64,000 nt of DNA, from positions 9,701,466 to 9,765,465 of the forward strand of contig NC_133954.1 of NCBI RefSeq assembly GCF_031877795.1. Direction: 5' to 3'. Numbering within the stretch: position 1 is the stretch's first letter; every line of letters starts with the position of its first letter. A program made the translations under genes and the position numbers. The notes below the pieces were generated by a model, which was not told where the DNA came from, did not search any database, and saw only the letters and a program-made list of their open reading frames with translations. This DNA comes from Strix aluco. Taxonomy: Eukaryota > Chordata > Aves > Strigiformes > Strigidae. This document shows, piece after piece, positions 36,526-56,700 of this stretch.

Positions 36526-39500
36526 CGTGATGGTGGCGGCATCGCGGCGGCTGCCTGCGGCCAACCCGTGGGGCGCGGGGCTGGCGTGGGGCAGGGCAGC
36601 GCCAGGGGGGTCCGGGCTGGGCTGGAGGGCGCAGGCGGGCGGGCGCTGGCCGGGGGGGGTCTCTCGCAGGACCGTGGTGTCCAGTTTGGCTGGTGTTATG
36701 TGGGGGGGCCGGCTGCCATGGGGAGAAGCACCTTCCTCCCGGGCTCCCTGGAGACGTGCTGGCGGGCAGTGGAGCCCCTTCTCCGGCCCCTGTCTGGGGA
36801 GAAGGAGCCATGAGGGTGGTGTCTAGGGACCGGGGACACATCCTGAGCCCCGTGCTCGGGCACCCCCACATCCCCAGCGTCCTGCCGCTGGCCAGACTCC
36901 CTCCTCTGGACAGCACGGCCAGGGCTGGGATGTCCCCACTCCCCGGCCTGCCGTGGGGACAAGGGGACCGTGGGGACAGCCAGCACCGGGGCAGGCCCCC
37001 GCTCAGCCCCCGCTGCTGCTGAACACGGGGCAGGTTCAAGGATGGTGCCGGGGTCAGTGTTACCTGCTCAGCGCTGCCTCCGCGGTGGCTGCTACGTGAG
37101 GCGGGGGGCTCAGCACCAAAGCAAACGCTTGGTGATGTCCGGATCAGCGCCAGTGCCAAGCGGGGGGAGAGGATGCTCTGAAGGGACGGGGCAGGACCCT
37201 GCTCCCCCCGGGTTCGCTGCTGGGTCCCTGCCTGCAGGAGCGGGCAGGGGAAGGAGCCGTGGAGCCGCTCGGTGGTGGGAGGGCACGGCTGTGGTGCCGG
37301 CGGGGGAGCCCCACCTTGGGGAGCAAAGTTCGGCCGCGATCCTCCACCCCATCAGCACCAGGATGCGAAGCAGGGACCTGCCGCGTCGCCCAGGGCAGGG
37401 CTGGGCAGCATCCACGGCCGCCCCATCCCAGTCATAAACACATCACGAGACAGGCCATAAAACCAGCACGTTCCTGCTCTTCTGCCACCGCCAGTGGCCC
37501 TGGCTCGGGCTGCAGCCGCCGCTGGCACTGCTGCCCCTCTGCCCGCCCCATCTCCACCCCTGCTCCCACCTCGCCTCGTCCTGGGCAGCGGCTTGATGCC
37601 GGGGCAGCGCTGCCCTCCCTCCTGGCACGTGCTCACGGCTGCTGTCCTGGCCGCGGCACCCAGGCCAGGCCACCCTGCAGCTCCCTCCAGCGAGGCCGGA
37701 TCCTCCCCAGCACCCAGGACAGGCCCGAGGCAACAGGGGTGCCCCAAAGCGCACCCGCAGCCCCACAGTCCTCCGCCCCCCAGCACCGACACCACCAGAC
37801 CTAGGTGGCCCCATCCTGCACCGTGCTGCCCAGGGAACAGCTCCCCAGCCCCAAACCCCCAGCCCCTCTCCCTGCCCCGCTTCTCCCCGGAGAAGGAAGG
37901 GGACCCACCGTGCCGAGGTGCCGGGCTGCCGCTGGCTGCGGGGAGGGAGCCCGGCGGTGAGTCAGCGCTCGGCCGGGGCTGCCAGAGCCCTGCGTCTCCT
38001 TTTGGCCCAGCTCCTGCACGTACGTTAATTATCCCGGGGGGGGACCTTGTTCAGACACGTGCGAGCGGCTCCCATCGCTCCCAGGCCCCGCTGTCCCCCC
38101 AGGCCACCAGCGCTTGGCTGCTGGGTGACCTGGGGAGCTGCCGGCGGGAGCTGGCGGGGAGCAGGGTGGTGGAGCCGGGGCACGGGTGGGCAATGGTGGG
38201 CCAGGAGCGGGCCCGGCTCAGCCCGTGCCCGGGTGCAGGTGCAGACCTGCGCTCACTGCTCTGCCCTGCCCCGACGCCTTCACACGGCTCCTGCCCGGGC
38301 AGCTCCCTGCCTGGCCAGCCTCGCCGGGGGGGCACACGGGGCTTGCCCCGAAGCCCCTTCCCCACCCTGCGCCCCGTGCCGGCAGCAGCTGAGCGGTGCC
38401 GGGGCATCTGCGCTTGCTCGGGGCTATTTTTTCCCCTCAGCTGCTGCGACAGGAGCCTGGGGCTGGAGGGGGGCTGCGAGGAGCCTCCAAGTGCCTGGGC
38501 CCCGCGGCTGCAGAGCAGCAAGGCCAAGGGCGAGGGCGAGGCGGTGGCTCAGACCCACCGCGGCGATGGGGGTAGCTGCGGTCCTGCCCTGCCCCCTGGC
38601 TAGGGGGTGTCCCCAGAGGGGTCCCTGCAGAGCCCCCCGGGCTGGGGACACCCCTGCTCTTGTGCAGGGAAGGGCACAGACGCGGCCAGGCTGCAGCTCC
38701 TGCAGCGCGTTCAATCCCCCCCCCCGATGCTCAGGTGACCCCAGGAGGCAGCACCTGCCTGAAACATCGTCCAGGAATGGGCCCCCCCTGCTCCCGGGGC
38801 TACTGCGGGGTGGAGTCCTGCCCCAGCAGTTCACCCTGCGTGGGACCCGGGGTTCACCCTGCGTGGGACCCGGCTCCCCAGCTGAACGGGCTCCCCAGCT
38901 CCGTCACCTTTGCTCTGCCGTGACCCCCCAACTCCCGATGCTCTGCCCCTGCTGCAGAGCTCGCCGCAGCTGACCACGCCGTGGGTCCCCGTGCCCCGGG
39001 AGCTCAGCCCCCCACTCCCTTCCCCCGGCAGAAACACCCTCAGCAGCGTCAGCCTCTTCCGCAGAGCAGGAGAACCCTCCCCGCTCCCACAGACTTCCTG
39101 GTTCAGGCATCGGGGACCACGAAGCGCAGCCAGATCCCGGCTGCTGCCGCCCAGCCCCCTCCCTCGCTGGCCACGGTTGTGGCCAAACCGTCCCCTGGGA
39201 GCCCCGGGACCCCCGGAACCCCGTCCCTACCGCAGGCCCCTGGCCACTGACGCCGAGGGAGTGGGAAATCCCACCCAGGCGTGGGGCGAAGGCTTCGGCA
39301 GCGAAGCGTGGGAACATGTTACGGGCGTCGGAGCCCACGCGTGGGAGTGGGGCCGCGGGGGGAGCCGAGCGCCGAGAGAAGGGGTGAGACGAGGCAAATT
39401 CTCTGAGGGGTCCGGTAGCCACCACCTGTGGCACCCCCGGGGGACCAGCAGGGATGGGCTGGGCACAGCTCGGGGCTCGCCCACTGGGGCTGCCCAGGGA

Positions 39501-39673
39501 CTTGGGGTGCCGGGAGGTGCTGGGGCTCGGTGCGCCCCGGCGGAAAGTGGGGCACTGGGGGGGTGCTGGGGCACAGCACACCCGGGGACCCCCTGCACCC
39601 CGGAGGGGGGGTGGGGGGATCCCAGGAGAGCCAGGGGCTCGGTGCAGCGGGGGGGGCTGGGGGGTGCACTCAC
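36526..39673 (-). other. Putative HAP1 long-isoform first intron
   Basis: GC-rich sequence between candidate exon 1a and the TRAK-type exon region. Beyond the candidate segment ending at 36525 I see no exon that fits the required phase, and no recognisable mobile element. A 22-bp direct duplication (GGTTCACCCTGCGTGGGACC) lies near 38830-38875. Confidence 0.4.
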
Positions 39674-39722
39674 CACTGGGCACTGCTCCCGGCGCGGAGG
39701 CGGCGGCGGGGCCCTCGTACAT
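39674..39722 (-). CDS. HAP1: Candidate HAP1 first coding exon 1a of the long isoform
   Basis: On the minus strand an ATG at 39722-39720 (G at -3) opens MYEGPAAASAPGAVPS, followed by a strong GTGAGT donor after 39674. The exon ends in phase 1 with G, which completes GAG (Glu) at the start of the 35873-36064 exon. It lies in CpG-rich sequence. An alternative partner is an open segment ending at 36525 (RDAATIT, then G and a weak GTGGGT donor); it aligns with SITDVCS of TRAK2 but has no in-frame ATG nearby. Only transcript data can decide. Confidence 0.45.
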
Positions 39723-42060
39723 CGCTCCCGCGGCCCCGCCGATAACAAAAGCCGCTCCCTGGGCAGGTGCGGAGCGTGGCCAGGCATGCCGGGACCTGTA
39801 GTCCGGCCTGTCGCCTCCCCGGGCACCCCCCGGCCCTCCCCGGCTCCCCGGGGGATGCAGCTCCCTGGGGGACCCCACAAGCAGCTCTGGCTGTCCTGCT
39901 GTCCGCTGGCTCCGCTTCCCCTCAAAATCCCAGCAGTGCCCCCCCCAGCAGCCCTGCCACGGTGGGACCGGGGGTCTGGGGATGTGCAGTCCTGCCCCAG
40001 GGAGGGGACCCCAGGGTGCCCCGGGAGGGGCTGGGTTCCCCCTGGGGATGGCTGCAGAATCCAGCCCCTCCTGGAGCAGATGCTTTGGGGCATCTCCAGG
40101 CCCAGTGGCACCTTGGGGACAGCTGGATCTGTCACCAGGAATGTCCCTGATACCCACAGTGGGTCTGTCTGGGAGCGCCGAGAGGGCTCCAGGCTTGGGC
40201 ACAGCCAAACCCTCACCCCAGGACACACAGGGCTGGAGCCCCACGTCCACCCTGCACGGATGCTTGGGGTGCAGCAAAGTGCTGGCAGCTCTGCTGGGGT
40301 CCCTGGGGACCTGGGTGGCAGAGCCTGCACCCATGAAGGTGCGGATCTGGGTGCACAGCTGCTGCCCCACACCGCACAGCCCGAGCAGCACCCGGGGCTT
40401 ATTCCTGTTGCCTGTCACGGGTCCGTCTCATGTCCGGCAGCGGCTGCAGCAGGCAGCGGGCCCTGGCCCCCCAGCCCCAGCCCACGAGCTGCCCCGGCCC
40501 TGCTGCCCTCCGGAAACGCGCTCGGCTCTGCCCGGAAAGCAGCTGTTGTTTTGCTCGTCCCCGGTCCTGGCACGGGCCGCAGCAGGAAGCACGGCCGCAT
40601 CCCCGGCGCTCAGCTGCTGCCGCGGGGCTGAGCCCAGCGCAGGATGTTCCCCTGAGCCGCTTCCCAGGCTCCTGCTGCCTCTGCCCCAGCCCAGGCTGCT
40701 CCCAGGACCAGCCGCGGCGCGACGCAACGGGTGCGTAAACCTTCACGTCCCCCCGCGCTCCGCAGCAGCCTGGGCCCCGCGTGAGGTGGGCACCCACCTC
40801 CCACCCCCCCACCTCCCTCCGTGGCAGGGCGGCAGAGCCGAGCGAGCGAGGACAGAGGGGCCGATGCTGGCAGCGAGCGGGAACGGCTGCGACTGCTCCC
40901 AGGTCCCTCTGATCGTGTCCCCCATCGCCCCGTGGGTAGAGCCTGGGGACGGGGGGTCGGGGCTGGGGTCCTGGCTCTCCAGCTGCCTCCCCATGTCACG
41001 GTGGGGGGGGTCTCACTGAACCGATGCAACAATCGCTGTGTGACCCAGCTCCTCTCTCCAGGTCCCCCTCCTGTGCCCAAGGAGCCCCCACCCCGGATGG
41101 ATGCACAGGGCAGAGGTACAAACCCTCCCAGGGACAGGGATGTGGGCATCCCGGGGGCACCCGTGTTTTGCCCCTCCATCCCCTGGCACATACACCCCAG
41201 CAGGCAAAACCCGCAGCCCCGGCCCTGCCCGCAGCCTCGCGTGGAGCCGCTGCCGGCAACCTCCTGCCTCTGGGCTCAGCCCGTGCCACCTCGCCCAAAA
41301 ATGTGCCGTGGGAAAGCCCCGGGTGGGCGGCGGTGCCTGGCGTGGGCCCGTCCCCAGGCCACCGAGCGGACAGGCACCCCCCGAGAACTTCGGGAGCAGC
41401 TTCCACCTCCCAGCAGGGTCCCTGCCTGGCGCCCGGCGCAGCTTCCCCCTCGCCCTCCCGGGCGCAGCTGCCAGAGTTCGTGTTTCAGCCCAGATTTCCT
41501 CCCACCATCTGTCCCTGCTACGAAGCTGCGGAAGGAAGGAACCAGGTTTCACTGAGTAAATCACTTTTCTAACGTGGCCTCCAGCATCGCTCCATCGATC
41601 ACTGGGGCTCGCTCCCCACCGGCGCCTTCATCCCCCCGAGCTCGTTAAAGTGAGCTCTGCGCAGAGAGGAGACGCCGGTGATGCTGCCTAATGAACAAAC
41701 ATCTTAATTACTGGGAGATTTTACCTCCTGCCAGAGCAGCCAGGCGCCTGGATGGAGCCGGCACGCTAACGACCTAGGCTGGCAACGAGTCCGGGGGCAG
41801 GGCTGGCAGCGGGGGCTGCGGTGCCGGGGCAGCGAGCGGGTGGCCGGGACCTTGCTGAGCATCGTCCCCGCGGCCACCACCTGAGCCCTCGGCCGGGCAC
41901 AGCGGTGCAGGGGACGGGGACAAGCATGCCCAAGGCCACTCCGCCCCACAGGAGGGAACGGCCAGTGCCAGGCCCACGGAGGGTGGTGGCCACCTTCACC
42001 CCGGCTGCCCCAAGGGGACTCGCTGCCCCTCCCCAGCCGAAACAAGAACAGGCTCAGGGC
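39723..42060. other. Intergenic region between HAP1 and JUP
   Basis: Very GC-rich. It contains long frames open on both strands (for example 38910-40631 plus and 38904-40418 minus) without domains, complexity or splice logic; these are composition effects. A small AT-rich patch at 41660-41720 is the only contrast. No gene is called. Confidence 0.6.
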
Positions 42061-42082
42061 AACACGGGGCTGGGGGGGTTAT

Positions 42083-42088
42083 TTTATT
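42083..42088 (-). terminator. JUP polyadenylation signal
   Basis: AATAAA on the minus strand about 1.09 kb beyond the JUP stop at 43178, with predicted cleavage near 42065. The 3' UTR between is AU-rich relative to its neighbours. Confidence 0.75.
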
Positions 42089-43177
42089 CTTTGCTTTGGT
42101 CTATACAAAAACAACTTACAGAAATAATAAAATCTTCCATTCCTGAACCACACTTCCAGTAACTGTCCATCCCTTTCCGGTGGAAGCATAAAACCACCAT
42201 CAGATCCAGAGCCTCTTGAAAAAATGTGTTAGATAAGGGAGGAGGGGACAGAAACACACCACTCACCAAAAAGAAGGGAAACGGGTTAAAATGTGCAACA
42301 GAGATCGGTACAAGGACACGGTTCCTAACGCTGGAGTCACTCCTCTATGGGTATGGTAGGATAGGCAGGTACACAAAGTCAGCTCCCCAACGGCTGATCG
42401 GAAAGAATTAAACCGCAGACACCCCGATGGCTAAAACGAAGGTCCTGGGACACGGCACCCCGTGTTTTCCGCGAACTCCGGATTGGCCTGATTAAGTCAG
42501 AGTTCGCAGAAAGCAAAGGGTTTCCCCGTGTTAGATTCCTTTCCTAGAACACTAACACGCAGAACAAAGAGTGGGGAAGTTAGAAAGCACAAACTTAAAG
42601 ACGGCCAAAGCCGTTGGCACCATATTAAAAATAAAAAAGAAATATATATTCATAGAAAAGACTATTTTGCCAATGAAAGGTCGCTAACGGTGCAGGGTTT
42701 GTGTGTTTTAAAGCTTCAGAAACAGTATCTTGGATGCTGGATGCGGCAGTAGGTGCTCGAAGCAGTCCCAGGAGGAAGGACCTTCTCCACAGACCCACAG
42801 CGAAGAAAAAAAAAAATAATTGAAAAATAAAACCTCTCGTGGGAATGGAAAAGTTTGTCTTCTCAGGCACTTCTGTCTCCCAAGTCCTTCTTGCGAATGC
42901 TCAGCTCTGGGGCCACCCTCTTCTGTACGGAGAAAACACCTGCGCGCGGCAGGAGAGCGCTCCCGTTACTCGACCGAGGGGGGTTTTGGAGGAGACCAGA
43001 GCCCAGGGGCCCCCCAAGCCCACGGGGCGACGGGGACCCCGCGGCAGCGCCAGGGACCCCGCGGCCCCGCCGGATACTGCCCCGCCCGCCTCCCCCCACC
43101 ACCCACCCCGCTGCGGGGCCGAGCGCGCCCTCGGTAAGCGCCTGGGGGCAGGTACCTGGCGGGGGGCTGCGGGGGGG

Positions 43178-50706
<7,529 letters not shown>

Positions 50707-50713
50707 GGCTGCT

Positions 50714-53700
50714 CTGCAGGGCAGGGAGGGGAGAAGTTACGGCTCTGGCAGAGCCCAGGTCGCAGCAGCACCCTCCCGTCCCTCTCCTGCCCCGAATCGC
50801 AGGGCAGACCCCGGCGCGGCAGACCCCGGCGCGGCCCACGCGCAGACCCAGCAGATCGCTATCTGCCCTCCTCCCCCACGCGAGATGAAAGGCGGCACCG
50901 GGATGACGAACCCCCAGCTCAGCACTTTGCTGCTCCTGTTCAGACACGAACCGCGGCTGCGGCTGGCGCAGACCGCGCGCGGCTGCCTGAGCCCTCAGCC
51001 AGCGCCTGCCGCCGTCGCCGCGTCTCACCGCCTCGGCGGCAAAGCTGGAGCAGGCTCTGCCCGGCACGGAGGGACCCCGCAGACAGACCCCCCCAGCTGC
51101 CCACGGGCTTTATAAACACCAGTTTCCAGAGACGGGACTGGCAGAGAGCTGGGGACAGCCAGAAGGCTGGAGCTCCAAGAATAAAACGAACCTTTTTAGA
51201 AGCCGTCTGGGACACTCCTAAAGCACATAAAAATAACCAGGCAAAGGCACCGGCTGGGCTCTCCCATGGGTGCTCAACACCACAGACACCCACGGTGTGG
51301 CCCAGGGCTGAGCACTCCCCACACTGTGCCGAGCACCACGGCTGCGTGGTGCCAGGACAGGGCGGCCCAGCGCACCCCAAAACTCCGGGCAAACCAGCAA
51401 AGGATGCTTGCGAGCAGGGCTGGGGTTCCCTTGTCTCTAATTCGGGGAGGCAGGAGCACTCGGGGATTAACCCCGGAGCTCATCGGGGCAGGCGGACGCT
51501 GTGGGGCTGTGAGACATCAGCCCCATATCCAGCCCCCGCTGCACGGCCGGGATGGGGGGACAGAGACGGCATCCAGCCAGCCCCACCGCCGCGGCACCCG
51601 CCGGGATTTCTACCCCTTCCTCCGGCCGCGCAGGGCTGGGGATGAGTCAGAGTTTCAGAGGCGATAAGAGGCGACGGGAGCAGCTGCCGCCCGGCGTAGC
51701 TGGGTGCAGCAGCAACCGCACTCCCGACCAGAGGCGTAATCACCCCCTCCACCGGCCCCGATTCATGCAGTGAGCTGGACCCGGGCGGCCGCGCACCCCC
51801 GGCTCCCCTCCCGCGGCCGGCACAGCTCGGGGCTCGCAGGGACCAGCCGGGCTGGTGCGGCAGCCTCGGGCCCAGCACCCTCCTCAGGGGAGCGAGGGGA
51901 AGGGGGCACAAGCCCCCCACCAGCCCCATGCCGGCGGCTGAGTCAGGGCGTCGGGTGGTGGCCGAGAACGCGGCTTGCGTGGGGCGGCACGGCAGGGCCC
52001 AGCGCGCACGGGCTTGGCGCGGCTCGCCCCAGCGCTGCCGGCTGTTCCCAAGGAGCGGCCGAGCCCTCGTGAGCCACACAGGGAAAAATCCCAGCCCAGG
52101 CACACTCCCTCATTCCCGGGGAGCAGCGGCTGGGGGGAGGCAGGACCCCTGCCATGCTCCCATCCCCCCGGCTGGGGCATCCTGCACCCCGCTGTGTCTG
52201 TCCCCCCCTCAGCCACCTTCCCGGAGCCACTGCAGGGCGCTGCTCCTGTCAATTCAATATTTTTTGAGCTGTCGAGCAGCAATCTGCAGACTAAGTCCTG
52301 CTCTGGCTTTAATGGGTTGTGCATAATGCATGTTTATAAGGCAGCAGGAGAGGGACCCACTAATGGAGGCCGGGGGGGCAGGCGGGCAGGAGCCGGGGTT
52401 TCCGTTCAGGGCGGCAGGGCGGTGCGTGACGCACGGTGCCGGGGGCGAGGGGCGAGCCCAGCTCCGCTCCCCACCCCGTGCCAGTGCGGGGTTTGGCCGG
52501 GAGAGCCCCTGTGCCGGGCCGGGAGTGCCGCAGACCCCCTCCGGGAATCGATGAGCTGGCGCATCGGCCTTTGGAAGAGCCAGTCCTCCCGGCTGGGTCA
52601 CCCCGGCCACGGCGGCAGAGCCTCCAAGTTGCGTCGGGAAGCCGGAGAAGAGCAACACCAAATCACGCCCGAGGAAGCGCGACGGGCAGGAGAGCGCTCT
52701 GCCGGCACCGCCAAGTCACCGCGGTGCGGGAAATGGTGCCAGACGTGGCACCTCCCAGCTGTGGCACCTCCTGGCCAGGAGCTGACAGGGATGGATGAGG
52801 GGAGAGCGGAGCCAAGGGTGGGTGTAAGGACCCCCAGGCCGGGACAGGGACCCTGGGCAGCAGCGAGCCAGGGCTGGCAGCAGGCGCTGGCGCTACCTGC
52901 GCCGTCAGTTGACTGGTAACATCTGCTCTACAATTTACAGGCGCTTGACAGACACTTAATTTTCCAAACCTCCAGGAGTTGAGCTCAGACGGCAGCTTCT
53001 GACAGGGCCCTGCATTATGCATGAGCCACCCCTGCCACCCCCACTGTCTGCACCGCCAGCACCCCAGGGACACCAAAAGCCAGCAAAGCTCCTCAGAGCC
53101 CCCGCAGGAGCTCGGGTGACCGGCCCCAGACAGGCTCCAAGCACCGTGTCAGACCCCCCTGAGCACGGGGCCCTGCAGCAGCGGGGAGAGAGGCCACGGG
53201 GATGGGCATCACACGGCTTGGGGGGCTCTCCCTCCCCACGAGCCCCCAGAACGGACCACGGGCACCTTGTTAAACGCAGGACCCATCCCTCCCCTGGAGC
53301 ATCACCCGCCAGCAGCCCTGGGGGGTTTGCTCAGGGCCGCGGGCAGCCAGTGAGGCCAGCGGCACCAGAGGTGCCAGGGCCAGTGGAGCAAACACCAGAC
53401 GCTCCAGCGGCGAGCCGTGACATTTTCTGAACCTTGTGTCAAGTGTCCCCTGCTTGTCACTCAGCGAGGGCCCAGGGCCTGACAGGAGCTTCTCCCCCAT
53501 CCTCAGCTGCCCTCCCTCCTTCCCAGCAGGATCTGAGCAAGACGGGCAGCCCCAGGCTGGGGTGCAGGTTATACCTGGGCTCGCAGGAGCCGATGACCCA
53601 CCACGGGCGACGCTTCTGGTGGCGAATGGCTGCGGTGGGGCAGGACGCCCGCCAGCGGTGGAGGGGAGCGCAGCAGTTCACGTGGCAGGGAGAAGCAGGG

Positions 53701-56700
53701 GGTATTTGGGGCACATGTGAAAACACCCGCCCTGGAGGGGTGAGCCATGAGCAGGGGGGATGCCGGGGTGGGCCGAGCCCCCTCCACGACCAGAGCAGGG
53801 GTAGGATGATCACTGCTGGGTCTGACCCTCAGCTCCCCACCCTCGGGCTGTTACCAGAGCAGGGAGCAGAGCCCAGAGGGGTCCCACCGAGCCCTGGCTG
53901 AACCCCCCTGCCTGCACAGAGCTGGGACCCCAGGGAAACCAGACTCACTCCTGGGAACATCGAGAAACCCCCCACGAAACAGTGAGGCAGATGTGGGGAC
54001 CCCACAGAGGGGACAGCAGCTTTGGGGGAGCACCTCCAGCCTGCCCCCAGCACCACGATGGGAAACGGGCTGAGCTGCATCGGGGGCTTCAGCCGTGGGA
54101 CATGGCGGGGGCTCCAGCCACCCCCACGCAGGGGAGAGCCAGGAGAAGGTTAATCCCTCTCCCACCACTTCCCGCAGCCAGGAATGCCGGGGAAGGCAGA
54201 GGAAGCTCCCGCAGCTCTAAGGCACCGGCCAGCGGCTCATCCGCCCCCAGAGCCATTTGATCAGTGTCCAGGCGGCATCGCTCCCCCGGGACACCGTCTG
54301 GGGAGGAAATCTCCAGCAAACACGCAGCCCCGGGCCCGACCAGCCCTTCCCTCCGGCTGCCGGGAGAAGCCTTCGGCCTCACACAGGCGGAACAGAGCCG
54401 TATGGCTCAGCTGCCCAGAACAGCAGCGGGGAAGCCACGAACGCTGCTCCGTGCAAAAACAGCTCCTGCCCAGGGACTCCCTTGGGGTGAGCAGCCATGA
54501 CCCCCAATGGGGGGGTCACCCCTAAGTGAGCAGGCGGGGGGCACGGAGCACCCCCACATCCCAAGTCCCAGGCAGGGGCTGCACAGGAGCAGGCAGCAGG
54601 ACTGGGGGGGTCGGTGGTGCGAGAGGCTCCAGTCTGCCCTCACCCCGCAGCCCCCCACAGCCCCCCTGTCCTTGCACGGATCCTTCCTGGCCCTGCCGGG
54701 AACGGGCAGCAGCAGCGCCGGAGGTGCCCCCACTCAGCAGCCGCAAGCGTGCGAGGGGTGAGCTCAGCTGCGGGAAGCGTGCGAGGGACTGCAATTACAG
54801 TCACTGAGGCTTTTAGGAAAAGGAAAGAGGCAGTTAAAGCAATTCAACAAATGCAGTGCGAGAAAAGACTCTATTTTAGAAGCACTTATGCTACACACAA
54901 GCCATCTCCGGTCCTCCCCACCCTCCCCAAGCAGCCGGGGATTAGCAAGCAGCCGGGGATTAGCGACCCGCTCGGGGAGAGCAGCCTCAACATCCGCAGC
55001 ACCGCAGCCCTCCTCGGGGCAAGGGCACCCCGAGGTCCCCCACTGCTGCAAGCCCCTGCCCAGCAGCACCCAGAAGCGACACCGTCGCACCGAGGGCTAA
55101 CGAAGCTGGGGCAGCCGCTAACGAAGCTCCCGCAGGCACTGCAAGAGCCAGCGCGTACAAAAGCTTCAATGGTTCTGAAGAGGATCCCTCGCAGGAACGC
55201 ACGGCAGGAGGTGGCAGAGAAAGGAGCTTTTCAAGACCTCACCAGCATCAATGGGAAGCATTAGAGTCAGATCCCGCTACCACGAGCCCTTTCAATGGGG
55301 CTTTACAGTGAAGATAAGTGGAAGGATTCAAAGGGGAACGAGAGCAGCTTGAAGTTTAATGAGGAGGAGACGGGCGATGGGGGATCGGCCTCTTGTTAGA
55401 AAGCAGGCTGTAACGGCGCGAGGCCGCCCGGGCCCGGGCCCTGCACACAAAGGAGCCCATGGCCTTTGTTCGCTGATGCTCGTATGTCCCGAGCGGCTCC
55501 CGGCCGCCCCACCAGCTCCGACAACTTCAGGTCACTCGGGGAGGGCAGCGAGGGCTGCAAGAGCCGCTCTTCAGACCTGCCTCCCTCACTGGAGGAGGCT
55601 CTAAAACCCTTTTTATTTTTCAGCTGCTCCTGACAAGGTTAAGTTTGAGCCACTGACAGCCCCGTGCAAAGCCCCCGCTCCCGTTATTTGGGGTGAGCCG
55701 CGTCCCCCGAGCGTGGCAGGACCAGGCTCCCAGCAGCAGAGCCGGTCCCGGCAGTGCGGCACCTCCGCCGCAACCTGCTCTGCTGAACTGCTGCTCCCCA
55801 TCAAAGCAGAGCACGTTCCCCGAGCCTCTGGAAGTGCCTCGCCTTCACCCGAATTAACAGCTGCTGACAGCTCTGGCACACGCCAAGTCCAGGCTGTAAT
55901 ATTCTGGCACTTCACATCACAAAATGACAAGGCATTATCCATCAAGTGCTCTCCCGGTACGAGGGCAGGCACAGCGCCGGGCACGACACCCACCCTCCGG
56001 CAGCAGGCTGCGGGGTGGCCGAGCCCTCGCACGGGCACCTGGCACTCGTGCAAGAGCTGGGCCAAAGCCCCGTCTGCTGCACCACGGCCTGGGCTTCCCC
56101 GAGGAGCCCCGCTGCCCACACCGTGCCCTGCACGGCCCCGGCTCGCCCAGCGTCCCCCCCCCGCCCCACAGGCACAGCACTGATCCACCAGCCTTGATTT
56201 GGGATCAGATCCCCCTCTCACAGCTCTTGTGCCGTGCGTGGCTGGCTCTGCCCACGTGGGGTGAGCCCCACGGCAGGGCCCCGGCCCCAGGAGGGTTCTC
56301 CCAGGGACATTCGGACCATCGCGGGGTCCCTGGCAGCGCATCTCCCCTCCCCATGTCCCCAGCTGCTGGCACAGACGCTGCCATCCGCGGGGGCACCGGG
56401 ATCGGGGGGGCCCATGTGGGCACACCCCCTCCTCGACTGGAGTTTGCTGATCTCATTAGCAACTCAGCTGGGAAGGATGGGAACTTGCCACTTGTCCGTG
56501 GAAAGGAGAACTGGTATGGTGCAATTAATCACAATAACTCCATCTGGATAAAAAAAAAAAATCATTATTTTGTTTTAAAGAGCACAAAGAACAAGTTGTC
56601 CTTTAAGAACATGATAATTGCAGGCTTTAAATGTAGGCTCTGAGGCTGGCAGGCTGTTCCCAGCTCCAGTCATGACGTCCAGGAACGCGGGATTTTGCCA

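Noticed and set aside
36299-37159. 286-aa minus-strand frame upstream of the TRAK-type HAP1 exon, seeming to start MALALIR like TRAK1 MALVFQF
   Set aside because: The first codon is TTG, not ATG, the likeness ends after a few residues, and the frame does not give the phase needed to join the 36064 acceptor.
38904-40631. Very long open frames on both strands (504 aa minus, 573 aa plus)
   Set aside because: Both strands are open at once, composition is Pro/Gly/Arg-rich, and no domain or homologue is recognised; GC bias explains them. Only the short candidate HAP1 exon within them is kept.
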